Source: CAZMGD01 sp964565705
GTDB taxonomy: Bacteria > Actinomycetota > Acidimicrobiia > Acidimicrobiales > Ilumatobacteraceae
Direction: 5' to 3'
Length of the DNA: 45,226 bases
NCBI GenBank assembly: GCA_964565705.1
Contig: CAZMGD010000023.1
Coordinates: forward strand, 1 to 45,226
The notes beneath the pieces are model-generated. The model had not been told where the DNA came from. It saw only the letters and a list, made by a program, of their open reading frames with translations, and ran no database searches. Positions 39,050 to 45,226 of this stretch are shown piece by piece. Positions within the stretch are counted from its first letter, which is position 1, and each line of letters starts with the position of its first letter. The translations under genes were made by a program, and so were the position numbers.

Positions 39050-39079
39050 AGGATACGGGCGTCGGGGGAAAACCGGCAA
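39050..39079 (-). promoter_or_regulatory. Probable promoter of the rplM-rpsI-glmM-glmS operon
   Basis: On the minus strand TTGCCG (39074-39079) and TATCCT (39050-39055) are spaced by 18 bases, about 80 bases before the rplM start. It is the best sigma-A-like pair in the 256-base gap (38972-39227) between rplM and the divergent iron-transport operon. It also drives, by inference, the chain of closely spaced genes down to map. Confidence 0.45.
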
Positions 39080-39180
39080 GGGCGAGCCGGGAGCACTGAC
39101 CGGGCATCACGCACCGCCGATCGCCGCGCTCGCGCGCTGATCGCCGGCGGGCACATCTTGTGCCAACCAATCATACATAG

Positions 39181-39199
39181 TTAGGGTCACCTACCGCTA
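39181..39199 (+). promoter_or_regulatory. DtxR/IdeR-like iron box upstream of the iron ABC operon
   Basis: TTAGGGTCACCTACCGCTA matches 12 of 19 positions of the DtxR/IdeR consensus TTAGGTTAGCCTAACCTAA, with the half-site TTAGG and the central CCTA intact. It is 29 bases before the start of the iron-binding protein gene and next to an AT-richer stretch (ATCATACATAG) that could hold the -10 box. Iron-dependent repression is expected for such importers; the match is partial. Confidence 0.45.
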
Positions 39200-39227
39200 T
39201 CCATCTCCCGATCGGAGCCCTCGTTCC

Positions 39228-40289
39228 ATGGCCCTCACCAAGCACCTCGGCCGACTCGCACTCACCGCAGTCGCCGCGCTCGCCATCGCCGCCTGCGGAA
39301 GCGACGACAGCGACAGCTCAGACGACACCACCGCCGCGACGGAGGCGACGAGCGAGGCGACGCCGGCGGACACCTTCCCCGTCACCATCGAGCACGTCTA
39401 CGGAACGACGACGATCGAGGAGCGGCCCGAGCGGGTCGCGACGATCGCCTGGGCCAACCACGAGGTGCCGATCGCTCTCGGCATCGTGCCCGTGGGGATG
39501 AGCAAGGCGACCTGGGGCGACGACGACGGCGACGGTGTCCTGCCGTGGGTCGAGGACGCGTTGACCGAGATGGGCGCCGAGACGCCGGTGCTGTTCGACG
39601 AGACCGACGGCATCGACTTCGAGGCCGTTGCCGACACCGATCCCGACGTCATCCTCGCCGCGTACTCGGGCGTGACGCAGGAGGAGTACGACACGCTCTC
39701 GGAGATCGCCCCGGTCGTCGCCTACCCCGAGGTCGCCTGGGGCACCTCGGTGCAGGACATGATCCGCGTCAACTCCGCCGCGCTCGGTCTCTCCGCCGAG
39801 GGCGAGCAGCTGATCGCGGATCTCGACGCACAGACCGCCGCCGCGCTCGATGCGCACTCGGTCCTGAAGGGCAAGAAGGTCCTCTTCGCGTTCGTCGATC
39901 CCACGGACCTCAGCCAGATCGGCTTCTACACCAGTCACGACACCCGGCCCGGCTTCCTCGCCAGCCTCGGCCTGCCCCAGCCGACGATCGTCGAGGAGGA
40001 GTCGGCCAACACCAGCGAGTTCTACGTGCAGGTCAGCTCCGAGCTCGCCGACCGGTTCGAGGACGTCGACCTGATCGTCACCTACGGCGAGGCCGACGGC
40101 ACGATCATCGACCAGATCCAGGCCGACCCGCTGCTGTCGAAGATCCCGGCCGTCGCCAACGGCCAGATCGCGATCCTCGAGAACTCCACGCCGCTCGCCG
40201 CGTCGGCCAACCCGTCGCCGCTGTCGATCCCGTGGGGCATCGACGACTACTTCGCGCTGCTCGCCGCCGGGCTCGAACCCGCCGGGTGA
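39228..40289 (+). CDS. Iron-siderophore ABC transporter substrate-binding lipoprotein
   Basis: Periplasmic/extracellular binding protein of the FepB/FecB (class III) type, 353 residues. A lipoprotein signal peptide ends in LAIAACGSDD (lipobox cysteine 23), followed by an acidic Ser/Thr linker. Then PVTIEHVYGTTTIEERPERVATIAW and DFEAVADTDPDVILAAYSGVTQEEYDTLSEIAPVVAY are the classic iron-siderophore binding protein motifs. It is first in a four-gene importer and overlaps the first permease (GTGA). The siderophore is not identifiable from sequence. Confidence 0.93.
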   Translation: MALTKHLGRLALTAVAALAIAACGSDDSDSSDDTTAATEATSEATPADTFPVTIEHVYGTTTIEERPERVATIAWANHEVPIALGIVPVGMSKATWGDDDGDGVLPWVEDALTEMGAETPVLFDETDGIDFEAVADTDPDVILAAYSGVTQEEYDTLSEIAPVVAYPEVAWGTSVQDMIRVNSAALGLSAEGEQLIADLDAQTAAALDAHSVLKGKKVLFAFVDPTDLSQIGFYTSHDTRPGFLASLGLPQPTIVEEESANTSEFYVQVSSELADRFEDVDLIVTYGEADGTIIDQIQADPLLSKIPAVANGQIAILENSTPLAASANPSPLSIPWGIDDYFALLAAGLEPAG

Positions 40290-41299
40290 GCGAAGCGGCC
40301 AGCAGGTCCGCTGCCGGCCGCGCCGCCTGGTTGCTCGCCGGCGTCGCCATCCTGGCTGCACTGTTCGGCGTGTCGCTCGCTGTCGGGACGCGCAACGTCA
40401 GCCTCGGTGACGTCATCGACGCGCTCCGCGGTGGCGTCGACACCATCGGCCAGGCCGCGGTCCGCAAGCGCGTGCCGCGGACCGTGCTGGCCGTGCTGGT
40501 CGGCGCCGCCCTCTCGGTGTCCGGCGCATCGATGCAAGCCGTGACGCGCAACCCGCTCGCCGAACCCGGAATCCTCGGCGTCTCGACCGGCGCCGCCCTC
40601 GCCGTCGTGATCGGCGTCGCGTTCGTCGGCCTCTCGGGCCCCTACTCCTACATGGCGTTCGCGGTCGTCGGCGCCGCGGTCGCGTCCGTGTTCGTCTACG
40701 TCGTCGGGTCGATGGGACGCGGCGGGGCGACGCCCCTGAAGCTGGCGCTCGCCGGCGCGGCCACCTCGGCCGCGTGCACGTCGCTGATCAGCGCGATCCT
40801 GCTGCCGCGCGTCGACGTGCTCACCACGTTCCGCTTCTGGCAGATCGGCGGCGTCGGCGGCGCCACGTGGGACCGCATCGGCGTCGTCGCCCCGTTCATC
40901 GGGTTGGGCCTGTTGCTGTGCTTCGCCAACGCCCGCGGCATGAACACGCTCGCCCTCGGCGACGACATGGCGGCGGGGCTCGGCGCCAACGTGTTCCGCA
41001 CCCGTCTCGCATCGGCGATCGGCGCCGTCGTGCTGTGCGGCGTCGCCGTCGCGGTCGCCGGGCCGATCGCCTTCGTCGGCCTGGTCGTGCCGCACGTCTG
41101 CCGGCTGCTCGTCGGCACCGATCATCGGTGGCTGCTGCCGTTCTGCGCGATCGGTGGAGCGGTGTTGCTGATCGCCGCCGACGTCATCGGGCGGGTGATC
41201 GCCCGGCCGGCGGAGATCGAGGTCGGCATCATCACCGCGGTGATCGGTGCACCGGTGCTGATCGTCGTCGTGCGTCACCAACGGGTGCGTGAACTGTGA
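40286..41299 (+). CDS. Iron-siderophore ABC transporter permease (FecCD family), first
   Basis: A 337-residue membrane permease with about nine to ten helices. VPRTVLAVLVGAALSVSGASMQAVTRNPLAEPGILGVSTGAALAVV is the strongest family signature (G-x(4)-SG-x-x-xQ-x-x-xRNPLA-P-x-LG), and GPIAFVGLVVPHVCRLLVGTDHR with PAEIEVGIITAVIGAPVLIVVV closes the fold, including the cytoplasmic EAA-like loop that contacts the ATPase. GTG 40286 overlaps the binding-protein stop. It pairs with the second permease, likely as a heterodimer. Confidence 0.94.
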   Translation: MSEAASRSAAGRAAWLLAGVAILAALFGVSLAVGTRNVSLGDVIDALRGGVDTIGQAAVRKRVPRTVLAVLVGAALSVSGASMQAVTRNPLAEPGILGVSTGAALAVVIGVAFVGLSGPYSYMAFAVVGAAVASVFVYVVGSMGRGGATPLKLALAGAATSAACTSLISAILLPRVDVLTTFRFWQIGGVGGATWDRIGVVAPFIGLGLLLCFANARGMNTLALGDDMAAGLGANVFRTRLASAIGAVVLCGVAVAVAGPIAFVGLVVPHVCRLLVGTDHRWLLPFCAIGGAVLLIAADVIGRVIARPAEIEVGIITAVIGAPVLIVVVRHQRVREL

Positions 41300-41309
41300 G
41301 CGAGCACCC

Positions 41310-42374
41310 GTGAGCGTCGACGCAGCCATCGCGACCGCCGCCGGCCGGCGCAGCGTGGATCGGGTCGTCGCCGGCCGGCGCGGTCGGCGCCGCCGGTACC
41401 TCGCCGTGACCGGTGCACTGGCACTGGCGCTCCTCGCCGCGTACGCGCTGACGCTGATGGTCGGCAACACGTTCTACGGGCCCGGCGACGTGGTGCGCGT
41501 GATCTTCGGCGAGGAGGTCAAGGGCGCATCGTTCACCGTCGGGCGGCTGCGCCTGCCGCGGGCCTCGCTCGGCGTGCTCGCCGGCGGGTGCTTCGGCGCG
41601 GCCGGCGTCACGTTCCAGACGATGCTGCGCAACCCGCTCGCCTCCCCCGACGTGATCGGCATCAGTTCGGGTGCGAGCGCGGCCGCGGTGATCGGCATCG
41701 TCGTGCTCGACCTCGGCGACACCCAGGTCTCGATGCTGGCGCTGGTCGGGGCGTTGGCAACCGCATCGGTCATGTACGCGCTCGCCAGCAAGGGAGGCTT
41801 CGCCGGCGCCCGGCTGATCATGATCGGTGTCGGTCTCGCGGCGATGCTGCAGAGCGTCGTCGCGTATGTGCTGTCTCGGGCCGCGTCGTGGGACCTCCAG
41901 GCCGCCATGCAATGGCTGACCGGCAGCCTCAACGGCGCGACGTGGGGACGGGTCGTGCCTCTCGCCGTCGTCAGCGTGCTCGCCGCTGCCGTGCTCGCCC
42001 TGCGCGGGCGCGACCTGTGGGCGCTGCGCCTCGGCGACGACTCAGCGGCGTCGCTCGGCGTGTACGTCAACCGCTCGCGGCTGCTCTTGATGTTCGTCGC
42101 CGTCGTCATCCTCGCCTTCGCCACCGCATCCGCAGGTCCGATCGCGTTCGTCGCGTTCATGGCCGGCCCCATCGCCGCCCGCACGGTCGGCCCGGGCATG
42201 CCGCTGGTGCTCCCAGCCGCCCTGGTCGGCGCGCTGCTGGTGCTGCTCGCCGACCTGATCGGGCAGAACGCGTTCGAGCACCGCTACCCCGTCGGGGTCA
42301 TCACGGGCCTGCTCGGGGCGCCGTACCTGTTGTTGTTGCTGATCCGGATCAATCGCTCTGGGGGGTCCTTGTGA
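41310..42374 (+). CDS. Iron-siderophore ABC transporter permease (FecCD family), second
   Basis: Second FecCD permease, with the signature GVLAGGCFGAAGVTFQTMLRNPLASPDVIGISSGASAAAVIG and GPIAFVAFMAGPIAARTVG, ending YPVGVITGLLGAPYLLLLLIRINR. An Arg-rich N-terminal tail (GRRSVDRVVAGRRGRRRR) precedes the first helix. The start could be GTG 41310 (chosen, 354 residues, MSVDAAIA) or GTG 41289 inside the end of the first permease (361 residues); no ribosome-binding site decides. It ends in a GTGA overlap with the ATPase gene. Confidence 0.92.
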   Translation: MSVDAAIATAAGRRSVDRVVAGRRGRRRRYLAVTGALALALLAAYALTLMVGNTFYGPGDVVRVIFGEEVKGASFTVGRLRLPRASLGVLAGGCFGAAGVTFQTMLRNPLASPDVIGISSGASAAAVIGIVVLDLGDTQVSMLALVGALATASVMYALASKGGFAGARLIMIGVGLAAMLQSVVAYVLSRAASWDLQAAMQWLTGSLNGATWGRVVPLAVVSVLAAAVLALRGRDLWALRLGDDSAASLGVYVNRSRLLLMFVAVVILAFATASAGPIAFVAFMAGPIAARTVGPGMPLVLPAALVGALLVLLADLIGQNAFEHRYPVGVITGLLGAPYLLLLLIRINRSGGSL

Positions 42375-43186
42375 CCAATGGTCATCAGCTGGAAGCGCGA
42401 GGTGTCGCGCTGGGCTACGGCGAACGTGTCGTCGTCCCCGAGCTCGACCTGACCGTGTCCGCCGGACGGATCACCGCGATCGTCGGCGCCAACGGGTGCG
42501 GCAAGTCGACCCTGCTGCGGGCGCTCGCCCGCTTGCTCGCGCCGGCGGCGGGCGAGGTGCTCCTCGACGGGCAGGACATCCGCCATCGCCGTTCCAAGGA
42601 GGTGGCTCGCATCCTCGGCCTGCTGCCGCAGAACCCGCTCGCCCCCGAGGGCATCGCCGTCGCCGACCTCGTCGGCCGCGGCCGCCATCCCTACCAACGC
42701 CCGCTCGCCCCGTGGAGCCGTGCGGACTACGAAGCGGTCGCCGCCGCGCTCGATGCGACCCAGACCAGCGACCTCGCCGACCGCGCCGTCGAGGAGCTGT
42801 CGGGCGGCCAGCGCCAGCGGGTGTGGATCGCGATGGCGCTCGCCCAGGAGACCGACATCCTGCTGCTCGACGAGCCGACCAGCTTCCTCGACGTCGCCCA
42901 CCAGGTCGAGGTGCTCGATCTGCTCACCGACTTGAACCGGACCCGGGGTACGACCATCGTCATGGTGCTCCACGACCTCAACCTCGCCGCTCGCTACGCC
43001 GACGAGCTCGTCGCCGTGCGGCAGGGCCGGATCCACGCGGTCGGGCCGGCGCGCGACGTGATCACCGAGGCCCTCGTGAGCGACGTCTTCGGCCTCGACA
43101 GCCAGGTGCTCACCGATCCGCTGTCGGGTGCGCCGATGGTGCTGCCCCGCGGTCGCTACCACTCCGCACCGCGAGCCGACGCCTGA
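42371..43186 (+). CDS. Iron-siderophore ABC transporter ATP-binding protein (FecE/FepC type)
   Basis: ATPase of the importer, 271 residues. Walker A GANGCGKSTLL, the Q loop in LGLLPQNPLAPEGIAV, signature LSGGQRQRVWIAMALAQE, Walker B DILLLDEPTSFLDVAHQVE and switch histidine VMVLHDLNLAARYAD are complete, with the YQRP of the Fep/Fhu subgroup after GRGRHP. GTG 42371 overlaps the permease stop. A weak hairpin follows at 43193, suggesting the operon ends here. Confidence 0.95.
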   Translation: MTNGHQLEARGVALGYGERVVVPELDLTVSAGRITAIVGANGCGKSTLLRALARLLAPAAGEVLLDGQDIRHRRSKEVARILGLLPQNPLAPEGIAVADLVGRGRHPYQRPLAPWSRADYEAVAAALDATQTSDLADRAVEELSGGQRQRVWIAMALAQETDILLLDEPTSFLDVAHQVEVLDLLTDLNRTRGTTIVMVLHDLNLAARYADELVAVRQGRIHAVGPARDVITEALVSDVFGLDSQVLTDPLSGAPMVLPRGRYHSAPRADA

Positions 43187-43192
43187 CGTCAC

Positions 43193-43218
43193 CTCGTGAT
43201 CGTCGAACCGCTCACGAG
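43193..43218. terminator. Weak hairpin after the iron ABC operon
   Basis: CTCGTGA (43193-43199) pairs with TCACGAG (43212-43218) over a 12-base loop, 6 bases after the ATPase stop. There is no T-tract. It may be a rho-independent terminator or processing hairpin. Confidence 0.3.
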
Positions 43219-43274
43219 TGGTGGATCCATACCGAGGTAGGAGATGCCCGGGTAACGCCTACCGTGACGGCTGC

Positions 43275-43943
43275 GTGGCACGTCGACGGATGCAGCTCCT
43301 CTGCCTGGCCCCGGCGACCTGCCTGGCGCTGACGGCCTGCAGCGGCGACGGCGGCCACGTCTCTCGCGATGCGGTGGCGGTCCTCGCCGTCGAGGCCCAG
43401 CCGTGCACGCGACCGAACGCGCGCACCGGCTGGGCGTTCGCCGTGGGACCGGGGATCGTGGCGACCGCAGCGCACACGGTCGAGGGTGACCTCCGGCGGC
43501 TGGAGGTCGACGGCCAACCCGCCGCCGTCCGCACGATCGACGAGCGATCCGACCTCGCCCTGCTCACCGTCGAGGGCCCCGGCATCGCGCCGGCGAACCT
43601 CGGACCGGGCGGCGCGCTCGACGACCCGTCCGTCGTCGTCGTCACCGGTGACGGCACGGTCGAGGCGACGGTCGTGCGGACCGGAGTGTTGGTGGTCGAC
43701 GACGCGACCGACCGAGCCCGGTGGGAGCGCTCCGCACACACGTTGAGCCCCGCAGTGGCTGCAGGTACGAGCGGAGCACCGGTCCTGGACCGGGACGGGC
43801 GGGTGGTCGGCGTGGTCGCGCTCGTCGCTGGTGCCGCCGATCGGACCTTCGCCATCGACGTCAGCGAGGTGCGCAGGCTGCTCGACGCTCCGGCGACCGG
43901 CGAGCCGGCGAGGCCGTGCGAGGACGATCCCTCCACGGACTAG
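43275..43943 (+). CDS. Secreted trypsin-like serine protease, 222 aa
   Basis: Chymotrypsin-fold protease of the DegP/HtrA-like short type without a PDZ domain. The triad is visible as VATAAHTVEG (His), DERSDLALLTVE (Asp) and AAGTSGAPVLDRDG (Ser, GTSG). The N-terminus has an RRR-basic region, a hydrophobic stretch ending LTACSGD, so it is probably a lipoprotein (lipobox LTAC). GTG 43275 is chosen as it gives the basic n-region; ATG 43290 is also possible, and the frame from 43218 adds residues without signal character. It lies alone between two transporter units. Substrate unknown; a role in surface protein turnover or stress is inferred. Confidence 0.82.
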   Translation: MARRRMQLLCLAPATCLALTACSGDGGHVSRDAVAVLAVEAQPCTRPNARTGWAFAVGPGIVATAAHTVEGDLRRLEVDGQPAAVRTIDERSDLALLTVEGPGIAPANLGPGGALDDPSVVVVTGDGTVEATVVRTGVLVVDDATDRARWERSAHTLSPAVAAGTSGAPVLDRDGRVVGVVALVAGAADRTFAIDVSEVRRLLDAPATGEPARPCEDDPSTD

Positions 43944-44041
43944 GGTGCCGCTGCAAGCCCCTCGCCGACCAGCCGCTTGCTGTCAGTTCGCCGACGGATC
44001 GGGCCGGTGAGACACGTGGGCAGTGAACAGGGGAGGACATG

Positions 44042-45196
44042 ATGCGAGGCAAGCGAATCCATGCTTTGGCAGCCGCCACGGCATTGGTGCTGTTCGGAGG
44101 CGCGTGCACCAGCGGTGACGACGACGCCGACGACACGGAGGCCTCCGCCACCACCGGCGAGGCCCCGAGCGGCACCGATGCCGGTACGACGGCGCCGACC
44201 GAGACCACAGCGACCGAGGTCCAGACCAGCGGGTCGACGCTCGACAGCGTCAAGGCCAACGACGTCGTCCGCTGTGGCACGCGCGACGCGCTACCGGGCT
44301 TCGCCGTCTTGACGCCCGAGGGCGATCACGTCGGGTTCGACGCCGACTTCTGCCGTGTGATCGCCGCAGCCGTGCTCGGCGACGCGACGAAGGTCGAGTT
44401 CGTCGACCTCGAGACCGCCGACCGCTTCACCGCCCTGCAGTCCGGCGAGATCGACGTGCTCGTGCGCAACACGACGTGGACCGCGAGCCGCGACGGCGCG
44501 GAGGGCGCGACGTTCCTGCAGCCGAACTTCTACGACGGCCAAGGGATGATGGTCGCCGCCGATTCGGGCTTCGCCAGCGTCGAGGACATGGATGGCGTGA
44601 CGATCTGCGTGGCCCAGGGCACCACGACCGAGGGCAACGCGGCGGCGGAGGCGGCTCGCCTGGGGCTCGACTGGGAGATCCAGGCGTTCGCCGACACCGA
44701 CCTGGTGCAGGCCGCGTTCGAGGCCGGGCAGTGCGACGGCTGGTCCTCCGACACCAGCCAGCTCACCGGTCTCCGGTCGGCGTATCCCGCGGGTGCCGAC
44801 GCGCTGACGATCCTGCCCGATGTGTTCTCCAAGGAGCCGCTGGCGCCGGCGGTCTCCGACGGCGACAGTGCGTGGGCGCAAGCCGTGAACTGGGCGATCC
44901 TGGCCACGATCCAGGCCGAGGAGTTCGGCATCGACTCGACCAACATCGACACCTTCAGCACGACCACGGACCCGAGCATCCAGACCTTCCTCGGACTCGC
45001 CGTGGACGGTGATTCAGGGTCTGCGGTGCTCGACCCGGGCCTCGGGCTGCCCACCGACTTCGCCCTGCAGGTCGTGACCCAGGTCGGCAACTACGGCGAG
45101 ATCTTCGAGGAGCACCTCGCCCCACTCGGCCTCGAGCGCGGCGTCAACGCGCTGTGGACCGACGGCGGTCTCCTCTACTCCCCGCCGTACCGTTGA
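44042..45196 (+). CDS. General L-amino acid ABC transporter substrate-binding lipoprotein (AapJ/BztA type)
   Basis: Polar amino acid binding protein of the PAAT family, close to AapJ/BztA. After a lipoprotein signal (LFGGACTSG) and an acidic linker, STLDSVKANDVVRCGTRDALPGFAVLTPEGDHVGFDADFCRVIAAAVLGD, ALQSGEIDVLVRNTTWTASRDG, FYDGQGMMVAADSG, and DGVTICVAQGTTTEGN are nearly diagnostic. The C-terminus LDPGLGLPTDFALQVVTQVGNYGEIFEEHLAPLGLERGVNALWTDGGLLYSPPYR is the AapJ ending. GGGAGG at 44031-44036 is 5 bases before ATG 44042 (an alternative ATG at 44039 is too close). The next frame at 45204 is likely its permease. Confidence 0.93.
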   Translation: MRGKRIHALAAATALVLFGGACTSGDDDADDTEASATTGEAPSGTDAGTTAPTETTATEVQTSGSTLDSVKANDVVRCGTRDALPGFAVLTPEGDHVGFDADFCRVIAAAVLGDATKVEFVDLETADRFTALQSGEIDVLVRNTTWTASRDGAEGATFLQPNFYDGQGMMVAADSGFASVEDMDGVTICVAQGTTTEGNAAAEAARLGLDWEIQAFADTDLVQAAFEAGQCDGWSSDTSQLTGLRSAYPAGADALTILPDVFSKEPLAPAVSDGDSAWAQAVNWAILATIQAEEFGIDSTNIDTFSTTTDPSIQTFLGLAVDGDSGSAVLDPGLGLPTDFALQVVTQVGNYGEIFEEHLAPLGLERGVNALWTDGGLLYSPPYR

Positions 45197-45203
45197 TCCG
45201 GCG

Positions 45204-45226
45204 GTGACCGCGACCACGGCCAGCAC
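45204..45226 (+). CDS. Start of a possible amino acid ABC transporter permease (cut by window edge)
   Basis: Only 7 codons from GTG 45204 (VTATTAS...) are visible, 7 bases after the AapJ/BztA-type gene stop. The order binding protein then permease (AapQ) is usual, so this is most likely its permease, but the sequence alone proves nothing. Confidence 0.3.

Overview
The window comes from a high-GC actinobacterium. Dense coding, many GTG starts, stop/start overlaps of the GTGA, ATGA or TGATG type, and the order rplM-rpsI-glmM-glmS-acpS-nnr-alr-tsaE-tsaB-rimI-tsaD-map fit the Actinomycetota. The overall look suggests the class Acidimicrobiia (Ilumatobacter-like), but that is an inference from memory, not a placement. 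No rRNA, tRNA, CRISPR array, transposase or integrase was seen. A 10-N scaffold gap at 3711-3720 falls inside malate dehydrogenase and looks artificial.

Left part (1-11000): housekeeping and accessory metabolism. It holds a pirin (cut by the window edge) with a clear promoter, a hypothetical protein, an SCP2-like lipid-binding protein, an Fpg/Nei DNA glycosylase, a DeoD-type nucleoside phosphorylase, a small coiled-coil protein, malate dehydrogenase, an OafA-type acyltransferase with an SGNH domain, MetF and PurH (folate and purine metabolism), and a coupled pair of a TIM-barrel epimerase-like protein and a Gfo/Idh/MocA oxidoreductase.

Middle (11.1-26.0 kb): a contractile injection system of the extracellular (eCIS/phage-tail-like) type. 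One long minus-strand operon runs sheath, tube, a CxxC assembly-type protein, a DUF6760 micro-gene, a DUF4157 (HELTH) protein, two more tube proteins, a LysM hub protein, a VgrG-like spike, gp25, baseplate J, tail protein I and a zinc-ribbon/transmembrane/jelly-roll protein. Two plus-strand genes bracket it: a DUF4255 cap protein that diverges from the sheath gene, and a DUF4280 PAAR-like spike tip that converges on the far end and sits next to a small polyproline-tailed membrane protein. No AAA+ ATPase, obvious tape measure or classical toxin gene is present in the window. The membrane-spanning last gene suggests a machine that docks at the producer's own membrane.

Right part (26.2-39 kb): a long minus-strand operon starting from a probable promoter at 39050-39079. 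It combines ribosomal proteins L13 and S9, amino-sugar and cell-wall precursor synthesis (GlmM, a strikingly enlarged 1127-residue GlmS, alanine racemase), AcpS, NAD(P)HX repair, the t6A tRNA-modification proteins TsaE/TsaB/TsaD with RimI, a MarR regulator and methionine aminopeptidase.

Far right (39.2-45.2 kb): a divergent plus-strand siderophore/ferric iron ABC importer (binding protein, two permeases, ATPase) with a DtxR/IdeR-like box in front, a secreted trypsin-like protease, and an AapJ/BztA-type amino acid binding protein followed by the first codons of a probable permease. Several near-perfect ~45-50-bp palindromes are scattered through the window. Two lie in convergent gene junctions, and one is embedded in the reading frame of the DUF4157 gene.
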